DNA from: Lateolabrax maculatus
Lineage: Eukaryota > Chordata > Actinopteri > Acropomatiformes > Lateolabracidae
DNA: 64,000 bases
Reading direction: 5' to 3'
Assembly (NCBI GenBank): GCA_031216445.1
Contig: CM062213.1
Coordinates: forward strand, 15,315,501 to 15,379,500
Positions 24,401 to 35,230 of the stretch are shown here, in pieces; position 1 is the first letter of the stretch, and each line of letters opens with the position of its first letter. Under the pieces are notes generated by a model, which ran no database searches, was not told where the DNA came from, and saw nothing but the letters and a program-made list of their open reading frames with translations. Position numbers and translations under genes: made by a program.

Positions 24401-26206
24401 CAATATCTGTTTATGTAAAGAATATAACACCAAAATCTTTGGTCGATGTCCACCACACTGGACTACATGGTAATGTAAAGTCAAAGTTTCAGCAGGCATT
24501 GTCAAACATTTCACAAAATTAAAATCTAATTTAGTCAATGCTCTGTAGTATTAATTTAGTATTGATTTAAAAAAAAAAAGTATCCTTATTCTCCGTATTA
24601 AAATAAACACACAATATGATTACCATAACAGGTGATTGTATTCATGTTTTCCCCAGTCTTACTCAATATATTCACAACATCTATTGAAATCAAAAACGTA
24701 ATAAACTTAATCTCTTTTCTCAAGCTGTACCTCTGATGATGGTCATAGCGATGCCTCTTTGGGTCAAACTCTCCTCCCACGTCTACAACAATGTCACACT
24801 CTGCCAGCTGTGCCGGGTCCCTGGTCCGAATGATCTCGGCATCCTGTGGAATGAATAGAAAGTTTTGCAAACCCGCAATCATCTATCATCCGGCATCTGA
24901 TAGATTTTTCGGGAAAGAAATTACATCTGGACCTTATGTATGGGCCTCCTTTAGGTTTTCTAAACCTTTTCAATCCAAGAGCCAAATCAGTTCTACCAAG
25001 ACCATTAATTATAACAAGAGTGTGGCCATAATTGGACCCACTGGGAGCAGGCTTGTGCCAGGTTTTGAGCTCTAATGGGCACAATCTGTAATTCAAACAT
25101 AAATTTCATGTAAATTCACATATGTAATTAATGATTTCTTTAGATGAATAATAAATCATAAATGAACATGTAGACCAACCTGATGAGACAATTACATTAC
25201 TGGTGTAGACACAATGATTACACTATCAGAAAAATAAATACTCTAGTTGCTTTAATCTAGTTTTTATCTAGAGGTTGGGCAACAGCATGATATATACTGG
25301 GACATGACATACATTTGTCAATAGTCAGAGATTGGTCTATGTCGCAAATCACTTAGCCAGACTGCTTTATGACAATATTGTATTATTCTATGGTTTTTCC
25401 ACCAATGGGATGAGGTACCCTGGTTTGTCAGGTATTTATTTCACTACATTAGTCCAAAAACTTCTGAGTTCGTTGTGCAGTAAATGTACTGTATCAAGAT
25501 TTATGTCAATATCATTATATGAAATTATATTGTGACAGAAGCTTTTATCACCCATTCCTATTGGTGGTGGGGCTTCAACTTTGTTTACATTTGCGACAGG
25601 CACTGTGCCATGACTGCCTGAGCTTTTTATGGTATTTTCTCCTGAAATGTGAAACGTATGATTATACTAGAATAATTGGGGGGGGGTCCACATGTCATCT
25701 CTCTGGGAGCTCCGTCTCTCTGTACAGCAGCACCCCCGTCTGGAGCGTTACAACATGACATGGGATCTGTGACAGAAGAATAAACTAAAAAGCCAATGCA
25801 GACTGAAGAAACACCTGCAAAGTGCAGTTTTATTCTCTGGGCTTAAACGTAAGGAGTAACAACGCAGCAGCAGTTGGGTGAAAACACAGGCACCCATCAC
25901 CTCGCCACGGTGAGCGGAACTTACCTTGTACTCAGGTAGCTGCTTGAGGAAGAAACAGGCCAGGACTTCATCACAGTGAAAGGTCCCGTTGTGAGTTCCG
26001 ATCTTTATGAGGGTCATCTTTTCGGTGCAGGGTCTCTTGGGTTGACTTGACATGTATCGTGGTTCTTCGCGAGAAACGTGCACGGAAAGTAAACAGCAGC
26101 AGCTGGCGTGTGAGTTTAACAGCCGCGAAACTCTCGCTGGTTTGCCTAAGCTGATTTGAGACGCGATTGTTGTCAAACGAAGCGCTACGGTACCGAAGCG
26201 TCTCAT
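8508..26206 (-). CDS. myg1: MYG1 exonuclease (DHH-like metal-dependent phosphoesterase family)
   Basis: MYG1 is reported as a 3'-5' RNA exonuclease acting in nucleolus and mitochondria. Seven coding exons join in phase: 25925-26206, 24731-24843, 20471-20630, 19353-19502, 16391-16513, 15985-16166 and 8508-8697, giving 399 codons (human is about 376). Seen: an Arg-rich, acid-free start (residues 1-38) typical of a mitochondrial presequence; the family signature IGTHNGTFHCDE at 69-80; a second metal-site region VVDVGGEFDP and RHRYDHHQR at 113-132 (DHH at 128-130); then KLSSAGLVYLHFG, MYENFVEEVDAVDNGI, LDFYKSSWLPARA, WRVQCVP and GCIFVHAGGFIGG. All blocks are in the order of the human protein. The ATG at 26206 is directly preceded in frame by TGA, which fixes the N-terminal limit; Met52 and Met64 are alternative starts that would drop the presequence. 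The locus is stretched by repeat-filled introns (the last is 7.3 kb). No frameshift or missing key residue was seen. Confidence 0.95.
8907..9073. mobile_element. Fragment of an AT-rich short DNA transposon (MITE)
   Basis: Shares internal words with the elements at 17264-17622 and 20765-21345 ('CAAGCAAAATGCCAAACATTTGCT' region, 'AATAATTGTTAGTTGCAGC' end). Several divergent copies of this family occur in the window. The class (probably hAT-like) is from memory. Confidence 0.5.
10855..11168. mobile_element. AT-rich MITE copy, same family
   Basis: Opens with 'AATTGATTAGTCGATTGAC', contains 'CAAGCAAAATGTCAAACATTC' and closes with 'AATAATTATTAGTTGCATCC', the same order as its relatives. Diverged, no coding capacity. 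Confidence 0.5.
14711..14953 (-). pseudogene. Fragment of a non-LTR retrotransposon (LINE) ORF, 3' end
   Basis: The minus frame encodes 80 residues with 'HGGAAFRFYASDIWNKLPEY' followed by a 'FESMIHTFL' segment. This resembles the segment after the reverse transcriptase domain in many fish LINE proteins (FSxxAPRxWNxLPxxLR...F..LKTHLF). The frame has no upstream reverse transcriptase motifs, so it is a 5'-truncated relic in myg1 intron 6. Confidence 0.5.
15985..16166 (-). CDS. myg1: myg1 coding exon 6
   Basis: 182 nt, residues 277-337 (last codon split), starting VDPSGEVVVFSQGGCPWKEH and ending GLNTFQNR. The donor GTGATT is followed by an A/T-rich intron start. Confidence 0.92.
16391..16513 (-). 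CDS. myg1: myg1 coding exon 5
   Basis: 123 nt, residues 236-276, with EEFLDRLDFYKSSWLPARA. The acceptor is TTACCAG and the donor GTACAA. Confidence 0.92.
17264..17622. mobile_element. AT-rich MITE, the most complete copy
   Basis: Begins 'AGAGCTGACACATTAGTCGA', ends 'AATAATTGTTAGGTGCAGCC', and contains 'TGTTGGTTGGACAAAA' and 'GACATTTTATTGACCAAGCA'. The ends are loose inverted repeats of 'GCTGCA...ATTA'. I recognise the family from spiny-rayed fish genomes. It is non-coding. Confidence 0.6.
17698..18843. mobile_element. Non-autonomous DNA transposon carrying a minisatellite
   Basis: The two ends form an imperfect inverted repeat: 'TAGGCTTGGGTGGTATC' at the left, and at the right the complement of 'TAGGCTTCAGCAGTATC'. 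Both ends continue with 'GGTATAC/CCGTGATAC'-type sequence. About 1.15 kb, no transposase frame. The interior holds a GC-rich segment (17820-18290) and the 18300-18560 minisatellite. It lies in myg1 intron 4. Confidence 0.6.
18300..18560. repeat. Minisatellite, unit about 20-22 bp
   Basis: About a dozen tandem units of the type 'CTAAGTCATAATAATGAGAT' alternate with 'CTATCTCATAATTATGAGAT'. The units are partly palindromic (TCATAAT/ATTATGA). The plus-strand ORF across it (repeated SHNxEIL) is an artefact of the array. Confidence 0.85.
19353..19502 (-). CDS. myg1: myg1 coding exon 4
   Basis: 150 nt, residues 186-235, starting MYENFVEEVDAVDNGISQ, a strongly conserved family block. The acceptor is TTGCAG and the donor GTGAGG. 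Confidence 0.94.
20471..20630 (-). CDS. myg1: myg1 coding exon 3
   Basis: 160 nt, residues 132-185, including PWVTKLSSAGLVYLHFG. The acceptor is TTCAG and the donor GTGACA; the phase returns to 0. Confidence 0.93.
20765..21345. mobile_element. Two overlapping or nested copies of the AT-rich MITE
   Basis: Words seen in the 17264 copy recur twice ('GTTGGTTGGACAAA' near 21090 and 21261; 'TGTTTTATATCA'/'TGTTTCATATCA'), with 'ATCGATCAATAGATTAAT' at the left and 'TGTCAAATTAATCAATAATG' at the right. Interpreted as one insertion into or next to another copy, in myg1 intron 2. Confidence 0.5.
21413..21452. repeat. (TA)n microsatellite
   Basis: An alternating TA run of about 16 units preceded by TGTATGTGTA, directly beside the MITE cluster. 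Confidence 0.9.
22848..23065. mobile_element. Internally deleted copy of a foldback MITE
   Basis: Contains 'CCAGCAGCCGGTAATCTTAA', 'AAAGACTGGAAACAGCTAGC', 'CGGGGGTTATGTGCAGGACT' and, in the end region, 'AATCTTCTCATCTAAATC' plus 'AAAGCAAATAAGTGTATT'. The same words occur in the foldback copies at 40162-40641 and 54033-54620. Confidence 0.6.
23756..23998. mobile_element. AT-rich MITE copy (reverse-oriented relative)
   Basis: Left end 'AGGGCTGCACTAACAATTGT', right end 'ACTAATTGTTTCAGCTCCAG', with 'TATAAAATATCCCAGTG' inside. The termini are inverted and imperfect (GGGCTGCA...TCAGCTCC). The word 'CCCAAAGCCCAAGGTGACAT' just to the left also belongs to this family. Confidence 0.6.
24731..24843 (-). 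CDS. myg1: myg1 coding exon 2
   Basis: 113 nt, residues 95-132 (last codon split). Carries VVDVGGEFDP and the DHH triad of the catalytic core. The acceptor is CCACAG and the donor GTACAG. Confidence 0.93.
25925..26206 (-). CDS. myg1: myg1 coding exon 1
   Basis: Encodes residues 1-94: the putative mitochondrial presequence and the HNGTFHCDE metal-site motif, ending in LPEYK. The donor is GTAAGT in phase 0; the next exon begins DAEIIRTRDP, as in the human protein. Confidence 0.93.
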
Positions 26207-26330
26207 TCAAACACCGCTACACGAGACGCGACGGCAGCGGACACATTTGGCAGCCGGACCGGATGTGGTGCGCCTGTTTTGTGAACCGGAGAAACCATGG
26301 ACGTATAAAGGGAGAAACGGGTGAGTGTTT
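26207..26330. promoter_or_regulatory. myg1 promoter region, possibly bidirectional
   Basis: The sequence upstream of the myg1 start is locally CpG-richer (ACACGAGACGCGACGGCAGC) and includes an ETS-like CCGGAT. On the plus strand a donor-type 'CGGGTGAGTG' at 26318-26327 follows, hinting at a divergent transcript. No TATA box was recognised for myg1. Confidence 0.4.
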
Positions 26331-29300
26331 TGTGTTTGTTTGTTTCATAGACTATAATACAGTCTCTGGTTTGTTTGTTTGTTATTTTGTGTTTTTAAAA
26401 TAAGTCACTGTGATAAGAAAAAAAAAAAAAACAATTGAAGTGAACTGGCACGAAATGTCAGCTGCGAAAGAGAAATGTCAGATTTCAGTGATCGCAATGT
26501 GTTTGTATGCAAACAGACTCTGTGACAGCAGAGGGCGCTCAAGGCTGTGAAACAAACCTTCATAGGCTGCACTGACACTAGTCAATCCGACACTAATATT
26601 CTCATATTCCCTGTGCCCTGAAGCCCTGAATTGACTTTAAAGCCTTAAAGCCAGAAACACATTGGGGACGTGGTCCTTGATCACAATAGAGTGGGTCAGT
26701 TTCTTTGTTATTGGCTTACTTTAGAAACCTGAGAGGATTTTCTGTGTTTGCCCACAACTCCCCCTTTTTCTCTCTTTATTGAACCTTTAAATCAGTGCAG
26801 TCATACAGACAAATAAGAGCTGCAGCTTGGGATCATCCACGAGGGTCAGACTCAGCTCTCAACCGCAACTCTCGTTCTCGCGGTATTACCTTCAGGGTTT
26901 ATTGACAAGGTAATTAACCAGATGGGACCCCTGTAGTAGTCGGGCTGAAGAGAGGCGCCACGGTTGTCAGGGTTTTTTTTTTTCTCGTGTGGAAAACAGT
27001 TTTCTTAATTTGGAAAACCGACCCACCACTGGAAACCAAACAGCCCGGCGAGTCACTGCATTCAACAACACCGAGCCTCCAAAAAGGTAGGTTTTTTTTT
27101 ATTATTAGGATTATTATGACAGAATCAGTTTCCTGCAGGACACGATTCATCCCTCCGACGCTGAATCCTCTTCAGTCTGATTTTGTCTGTTGCAAAACAC
27201 TGCAAAGCCAGATAGTATGAGTTGTTTTTAAAAAATGCAATTTCTGTCTTTCGGGACAATGGCGAATCTTTCAACGCCACAAAAATTTCAATCAGTCGGA
27301 GAACATATTCGCTGCGACGCAGGTTACACGTTTGACCGCCAGGTGGCGCTGTAGGTCAGTCATCCTGCTGGGCTGCCTGGTCTCTGGTCTCATAACACCG
27401 TATCAGCGCTTTGACAACTCTTTATTTCGGCGTAATTAAATCGATAAACATTGATTTGAGGGGTGGGCTCCATTTCCCTGAGAGGGCAGGGTGTAGGGTT
27501 TCTCATGTAAAGACGCTCACTCTCCGTCCGCTTCTTGTGATAACCCGACATCTCGCCTTTGATTTGCTTAGATGCTTATGTAACATCACTTACGTGTGGT
27601 TTTAAAAATGTGTGTGGGGGGAAACAGCGTTCTGCAGAAGTAACCTTTCAGTCTTTTATTGTGCCTTTAAAGCTCACATTTGCCAATACGGAGAGAAAAC
27701 CCGCTGAAAAAACAAAACGTCCATAGAATCAATGCTTAAATCACAAAACGACACCATCGAGATAATGCCACTGAATTGCAGAGTATGTTCCCACCATTTT
27801 TAACAAGTTCTTACTTCGGATTCCCAATCATAACCACGGGTTAAATAAGTACATAGCCTACATTAGGTAGTCACTTTTTTTGCATTTGCCATCAGGGCCT
27901 CGTGGTGCTTGATCAGCACCATGGACAGCGGACTGCACTGGAACAACAGGCTCAGCTCGCCTGTTGATGTTGCACAGTGGATGTTTCTTTTATGTTGGCC
28001 ACGTGTTTTTGAGGCCACAATAGTCTTGTTCACTTGTCACTTACAACCTCTTATTCTAAATGTACCATCGCTTCCTTCCTTCTTCACAGTTTTGTGAAAA
28101 CTGATAATTGGCCTCTTAACTGCGGTTGAATTAATGGGTCTTAATACAGGTAATATGTGATCCAGTCAAGTGGGTAATTAGCATAACCCTGTATAATTGG
28201 TGACTGGTATGTAGCACGAATGCAAATGTGGGAGACATGCCACTACCCTTTATTATTCTGAATATATTAGGTAAATGAGGAAAAGATCATCTTTAACAAG
28301 TTATGCGTGTTGACAGAACAGTGCTGGACAACTACAGTTTCCTAATAGAGCCGACACATGCAAAGACAAAGAGCAAAAGTCAGACACAGACTTAGAATTC
28401 AAGGCAGTAATGAAGTACAACATAAATGACTTAAACAAAGATAGAGCAGTCTTCAAGACGTCATCTAATTTAACTATAACTTTAAACTTATCTGACTGTA
28501 ATAACAACATCAATTTAAACATAGATGGACCATTTAAATAATACTTTGGCAAGTACTTCTCTGTTCTGTTCTGTTATACAAAATTCTTCAACTCAATGAA
28601 TCTGCAGGACAAAAAAATTGGGGGCCTTAATTTATGAAGAGGGGTCACATTAGTAGTTGAGCCAAAAATTGAGAACCACTGGCTTAAATTGACAGACAAT
28701 TAAAGAGAAAATCTGAAACAAAAAGAGGTTCTCCATTTTTTTGGTTTGTTTTTGCCTTGGGCAGTACTGTAGCTGCTCCTTTTTCCCAAAAACTGAATGA
28801 GTCATAGTCACAGGCAAACTGAAATAAACAAGCCTGAAGATAGTGTTCATCGGCCAGCCTCCTGCATCGCTGACCAGCCAGCACTGTATCATACAGCCAG
28901 CCTGCCCCCCAATTGGCTGAACCCAAACCATGAGATACAGTTGTGGGTGGTGACCGAGGAAACGTCACACCGCCTGTGAATTTCCCTGCTGCTTCCAGTT
29001 TTACACTCAGCAATGATGGGAAATGAACCTGCCCTGGCTTTCCTTAAAAGGAAGCAGCGTTCAATCAAAAAGTCAGTTTGCTATAGGGCAAGTGTACGTC
29101 ACAATCCCCTGTGTTATAACACTGCGGTGGCTGCTTTGAACGGCAGAATGTATGTTGTGTTGGCTGTGGATGTCAAATAGTAAACTGGAAAACAAAAATA
29201 AGATAGTTGTGGTTTTGTGAGGAAACATGTGTACACACGATATAAAAAAGCATAATATATATTTAAATAATGTTCAAAGCATCTCATTACTTGTGCCTAA

Positions 29301-30316
29301 GCAGTGCATTAATTTAACATTGATTATGTTAATGATTACATAAATTAGAGACATTTTATCTCTTTATTATTATAAAAGTACAATCAGTGGACATAACCAA
29401 GTCCCCCCATAAAGTAAAAAATATAGACATAAGGTAACGTAAATTTGTATGCTTCCAGATGACCTTTACATTATGACATTAATAATTCATGACCATAAAA
29501 TGAACAAAATAATTCCAGCCTCTGTCACTCTATCACTTCGACTCAATTTCATCTGGCCTCTATGTAATATCACAGTGTTAGAGGAAATACTAGATATATG
29601 CATTCCATAAATCAAAAGAATCCAAGTGCATTGGCTGTTGTAATGAATTGCCTTCTTCAACCTTGAGGCATCACAAATCGAATGTTTTTTTGATTGGTGA
29701 GATTCACATTGACGTGTTTGAAAAAATATCTGTTTAGTGTTGCTGCTTGTGCTTTCTTGTCCGACACCCTGACATAAAAAGTCCGTTAACATGAACTATT
29801 TCCCGACAACAGATCTAATGAGATACAAACTGATTTCCTAGCAGCCAAAAAAAGAGACCCTCAAAACAACAGCCCTAAAAACCGTCCGCATAATTATTAA
29901 CACTTCCCCTGTAACAGCTGGTGAGCCTCTAGACTCAAGGGCATTTGGGAAGTGTAGTTAATCCAATGATAATCTTGAGCATGGTTTACACATATTATCG
30001 CTTTAATTGCTACGTGTGCTATGCAATTATACCGTCACCAATTACATGGCTATAGTTTACTAGCCTGTCTAAGCATTTGGTTCCCTCTAATAGATGCCCT
30101 TTATCAGCGCATGCAAGTGAAGCCATCGTCCTGTACACTAATGGATCTTCCATTGACATAATGAATTAATTATATGTTCTAAAGTAGAGTGGTACAGGAT
30201 AATGCTGAGCCATGCTGTATAGTAGTAGCTAAAGTGGAAAGAAATGGGAGATTCTAACATAAGGAAGGGATAGTGGATTGAAGGTTTTAGGCGATGTAGC
30301 CAATGAAGGTGTAGAG

Positions 30317-30320
<4 letters not shown>

Positions 30321-30347
<27 letters not shown>
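30321..30347. repeat. (GT)n microsatellite
   Basis: Thirteen GT units after 'GTAGAGTACT'. Confidence 0.9.
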
Positions 30348-30411
30348 AGTGTGACCACGTGTGTGTCCATCCATTAGAATGCAGAGTGCGTCCTCCAGTG
30401 TGAGTCACCCA

Positions 30412-30439
30412 TCCCTCCCTCCCTCCCTCCCTCCCCTCC
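30412..30439. repeat. (CCCT)n microsatellite
   Basis: Tandem CCCT units (about seven) lead into further C/T-rich sequence. Confidence 0.85.
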
Positions 30440-32334
30440 CATCCACCCACCTCACACCACCAGCAGCATCTAACTGCAGTCACCGCCTAATATTACGCCT
30501 CTGACTTCACACCGGCCAACTGAGGATTCTGTTTCTACGGCAACACGCTCTAGGCTCCTCCCCCTGCTTGTCCTCTCCACCCTCCCTCCCTCCGCTCCTC
30601 TACACCCCCCTTTCTTCCCGGCACAGACCACGTGACTTTCAGGAAGGTTTCTCCAACCTCCCCTTTATTGTTATTAACCCTCTCCTGACCGGACCGCTGC
30701 CAGAGGCTCTCCACAGCAGGCTGCCTGGCTGGCTTCTCGCTTCTCAGAGGTTTCAAAGGGAAATCAGACGCATCTCTAATCCCCCTGGAAGATCAAAGCG
30801 GTGCTTGATCTAAATGTTGGATTTGCATATTTTGGAACATTGCAGGAATGAGTCAATGTGGTTTTTCACTTGTCTCGGACACTTCTTGTTACTGTCTTTA
30901 AAGCAGCAATAGTCAATATTTTCATATTAACAATCACCTGATGGATCACCTGATGGCTTGTATGTGAAAGGGTTTTCCTCGTAGTGATAAACACACAGCT
31001 CTGTCAAACCCAACCCTGAGGTTCCCCTTCCCCTCAGCTCTAAAGAGTTTTAAAAGGGCTTTCAGCTCATTGTTTTAGTTTTCTGACCCGCAAATTTCTC
31101 CGGCGGAAAAGCACTAAAAACCCACTGTACGCTACCTGCACCGCTTTAAACAGCAGACACACACAGTTAGAGACTGGTGAAAATAGTGGAGCACTTAGCA
31201 GTTTAAAAAAATATATATATTTCCCTCAGGAGTTAAAATGAGATAGAATTTTTTACTTGGATTAATGAGGTGGCCAGAAACATGACTCAAAATGAATGCT
31301 AACACTGTTCCATGTTTGCCAGACATGGAAATAGGCTTTTAGGTTTGCTATTATTTAATAATATGGCTAATAATATATCAGCATTGTGTTCACAGCTTGT
31401 TTCCACTGTCAGATGTGAACATACTGGCCAGAAAATCAGTTAATTTAAATTTAGACAAATTTGGAGAAATTTTAAATGTGCACATACGGTATATGACTAA
31501 ATATGGACACATTTGTTTACCTTTTGTCCAACAAATTATCAGTCAATTTTCTATCATGATGTCTTCTTTCCGCTCAGGGTTGTATGGTGCAGTAATGGAG
31601 GCAAGGTCGTATGATGAAAGGCATCAAACACTCATCCGTTTTAAATGGAGAGAGGAACGTCCGGCAGTGATCTCACCCAAATATTGCCTCATTGCCTCAT
31701 TGGCTCAACTGTTTCCTCAGCATCCCGTTGGGAGATATGTTGGTTTACATGTGTGGACGGATGAACTTTTATGAATGAAAACTCTTCTTCCTGAACTGCA
31801 GACAGGAGGTGAGATCATCTTGTTGAAATGGAGAATCCCCCACCCACCTACCCCCTTACCCGCCCACCAATACTGGTCGGCGCCAATCTTAATGAATCCT
31901 GTCAGTGGACAATATGGATGAAACACACAGTAGTGGCAACCTGACTGATTACTATACTACCCAATATCAGCTTCCCCTGACAGACAAGACGGGATCACCC
32001 TATGGTGTATATTGACACAGACATACATAAGCACACAAATATAGACACACACTTACCTGTCTTCTTTCATTAGAAATCTAAAAGAATGTCTCTGCTGTTC
32101 TACTGTTGGTTTTCAGTCAATATGATGTTGAAGCAGACAGCCAATTATCTTTGCATCTTTTGTTCACGTTCCCTTTAGGAACAGAGTTGAGTGGATTTGA
32201 TGATTGGCCACCTATTCAGCAGTGTGTGAGTGAAAGTGACAATGAGTAACACAAGGGGCTCTCGATGAGGATCCATAAATAGGCTCTCCAAAGAGCCAGA
32301 AGCTGCCCTCCCCCTCATTCCCTGCACCCAACCC

Positions 32335-32358
32335 CACACACACACACACACACACACC
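32335..32358. repeat. (CA)n microsatellite
   Basis: About twelve CA units. Confidence 0.88.
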
Positions 32359-33592
32359 TCTATTCTACCCCCTTCCCCCTTAACCGGACTTTGACAATCT
32401 GTGACCACTTGGCACCGGGCCTTTCACAACATACTGTACACTCAGTCATAGGCATGTATACACACACGCACATGCACGGCATTCCTCTCGACATCTTTTA
32501 ATCCAGGCTTCTGTTAATAACCTCCTACAGATTATAAGGCATTTTGCCAAACAATGCAGCATTTTACATCAGCCTGTGGTGGATACCACAGAGTGTTGTA
32601 CAGTCGTCATTCCTGTAGTAGTCAGATTAAAGCTGTGCAGTTCTAATTGTGAAGATTTTGTTTATTTTCCTTTTAAATTACAAGATGATCTTTGCATGTA
32701 TGCAGTGTAACGTGACAGGAGAACGCATTTAGCCCATTCTGAATCCACTGAGCAATCTTTAAAAATCAATGAGAGTCCCACTGAAAATATTTTTGTAAAA
32801 AGCCGTTGCTTTACTGATTTTAAGTTTTTATCTGATAAGGAGTAATACCCTGTGGCGTTCATTCTGTGCTTGTTTCTGCTGGAGTAACCACAACAGAAGC
32901 AGAAGCTGTTTTGGTGGACATCAGAGGCAGCAGCACAGACCCTTAGAGGACTGAATATCCCTGACGAGGAGCCAGCCTGCATCTACAAGAACCAATAAAT
33001 AAATCATGAAGAAAGTTTTAAGAAAAAGATAAAAATAGAACAGAAGATGTACTGCTCCATACAGACGGCCTTAAGACAGAATAGGGATGGTATAAAACAG
33101 CAAGAATGATTAAAGCCGCTGATTTTTTCCCAGTATTTCAATTTCATGTGAAATTAAAACCAACATTAAACATTTATAACTACATTTTTGGCAAGGGTTC
33201 CTTGAATATTAATTTGGGAACTTAAAGATAATGTTCCATTAGATTGTAAAATTAAAACATAAGCATCAAGTCTGCCGTCAAAAATTATTTTAGAAAATGC
33301 AACAGTCCTCTGACGGTGTACCTAATGGTTGTTAGAATATGTTGAAAAAAAGGTAGGTAAACATTTAATTACTTATGCAAAACAGGTCCGTTTCCCCTTG
33401 GTGGATCTGAAAATGTAGAGTTATAAAAAAAGTTTTGCACCATTGTTGTGGTGCTTCTGTATCACTCCACCACAGAGAGAAACACAGTACAATGTACTAT
33501 GAAAAAATAATCTCATTTTCATTTGATTTGGCAAGGCTTCATGTTGAAGCAGAAGACTCAAAAGATGAATAAATGAAAACAGAAGCACATAC

Positions 33593-33862
33593 ATTTTTTC
33601 TAACTGTAATTTTACTGGAAGTATCAAACTCAGCCATTGCAATGATCTTCTTTTTCATCAGGATTTCATAAAGCTCTGCAGAGAGAGGAAGAGGGGGAGG
33701 CTGTGGGTAATTGTTGTGCAGGTTTCTCAGTCTCACATGGTCGGTCTGCGCACTAGTTGGGGTTTCCCCGTCGTCTACAAGCGGCGCGATGAGGTCATCG
33801 TTAGGGTTTAAACCCAACACGAGCTTAATCTGGGAGATAAGGGCTGGATTTGGATTTAGCAC
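33593..33862 (-). other. Unassigned open frame with protein-like composition
   Basis: An open frame of about 90 codons begins just after an in-frame TGA (no ATG) and runs to a good donor-type GTATGT at 33592-33587. It contains LISQIKLVLGLNPNDDLIAP, NYPQPPPLPLSAELYEIL and KKKIIAMAEFDTSSKI. The composition looks more like an exon than the surrounding noise frames. No family was recognised, there is no convincing acceptor ('CCCTTTTTGAG' is weak), and no companion exons were found. It could be an orphan exon, a decayed gene or chance. Confidence 0.2.
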
Positions 33863-34761
33863 TCAAAAAGGGTCACGTAGCTACAATCATTTAAACTGGC
33901 ATACACAGCTCAGACATGAGATTCCCAGCTGTTCCACAAACTCAAATCTTCCTCTGTGTCAGCCAAATAGTTTGACTCTTGGAAGATTCTCCGGTGTTTA
34001 CAGTGATTTCATGATCTCCCGGTTGGCCTGCAGAGTTACACTGACATCCATTCACCATGCAGGATTTCCCTGACTTGAATGTGTGAGCTTGTGCAATTTG
34101 GGAGAAGTGGGTCCCATTATTTTTTTTATTTTTTTGTATGGCACATAGGCCTACTTGGCTTACCATGATTATTTAGTGTCCATTTCCCTGTAATATTGAT
34201 CAAGAAAACATTCAAAAATTGGAATGTTTGTTAAATTGTGATATGTTTAAGTGTTCAAAGTTGGTCCCCAAAGCCTGGAAAATAAGACAAAATATGTTTA
34301 TTTAATTTGTATTTGAACTAATTTTATAGAAGACCTATTATATGGTACAGTTTTTGTCAGCGGTGAAATCTGTATGCAGCATTCTTAATCTGGTTTATAT
34401 GACTTGGTGTCTTGTAAACATGTGTGGGCATAGTTTTATGCATGACAGAACAATAACAACTTAATTCATTCACTTGTGCCAGGCCTTGGAAAAAACAACG
34501 TAAACACTAACCAGCCAGAAACCCCTGAAGAGGAGGACCTGGTGGTATATGTATTAGGATTTTCAAACTCAAAACGAGATTTCTTATTGAAAGATGACAG
34601 ATGTTTAAATCAGTGTGATATTTTACTTCATCCAGGTTAATTGAAGTCGCTGAGGGAAACAAATCACGCCTGGGGAAAAGTCCCATTTAGGTCCTGTGCT
34701 GTCCCACTCCGCCTGAGAATCTGAGAGAAATGGGTCAGTAGAGATTGGAGATGATGATAAT

Positions 34762-34785
34762 AAAAAAAAAAAAAAAAAAAAAAAA
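34762..34785 (+). repeat. Poly-A tract (A24)
   Basis: Uninterrupted A24 after 'GATGATGATAAT'. There is no retroelement body at its left that I can name. Confidence 0.9.
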
Positions 34786-34974
34786 GGACCTGCCGTCCTT
34801 CCTTTCGTGTCCCCTTCTGTGGCAGACGGGGTGCTGCACCACGGATTATGCACCAATTACGCCCGATGCAGAGGGCATTAATAGGGTCTGAAGGGATTTA
34901 CATGCTGCTGTCCGGTCAAATACTGCATGCTGTGGAGATGACATCATTTTGATCACCTCACGTACCGGCTGACA

Positions 34975-34997
34975 CCCCCCCCCCCCCCCCCCCCCCC
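34975..34997 (+). repeat. Poly-C tract (C23)
   Basis: A run of 23 C on the plus strand, about 250 nt before the TATA-like box of map3k12. The length is liable to assembly error. Confidence 0.9.
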
Positions 34998-35142
34998 TTC
35001 AATCCTCCCTGCCTGAGAGTAGCCTCGCGCACACACACACGGACCCGTTTACCTGCGCTTGTCCCGCGTCTCTCCGGCCTGAGCCCGTAACGTCGCATCT
35101 CTCCTCTCCTCTGATAGGAGGACACCGGCGCTGCCTCCCCCC

Positions 35143-35191
35143 CTCCTCCTCCTCCTCCTCCTCTCCCCCCCCCCCCCCCCCCCCCCCCCCC
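35143..35191 (+). repeat. (CCT)n followed by poly-C tract (C27)
   Basis: Seven or so CCT units, then CTCTCC, then 27 uninterrupted C at 35165-35191. It lies 40 nt upstream of a TATA-like sequence and 30 nt upstream of a strong donor (TAG/GTGAGT at 35221/35222). Confidence 0.9.
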
Positions 35192-35230
35192 ACCTCCTCT
35201 CCCGTCGTGTGTTCGCTGTAGGTGAGTCCG

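Larger units (their letters stand above)
26331..34900. other. Intergenic region between divergent myg1 and map3k12
   Basis: No protein-coding exon could be supported. Contents seen: microsatellites at 30321-30347, 30412-30439 and 32335-32358; a GC-rich stretch at 30540-30700 with an E-box CACGTG near 30629-30634; a poly-A run at 34762-34785; and an unassigned minus ORF at 33593-33862. The rest is AT-rich unique-looking sequence that may hold map3k12 regulatory elements. Confidence 0.45.

Noticed and set aside
31397..31774. 125-codon plus-strand frame in the intergenic gap
   Set aside because: Composition-driven, no family motif, no splice or promoter support.
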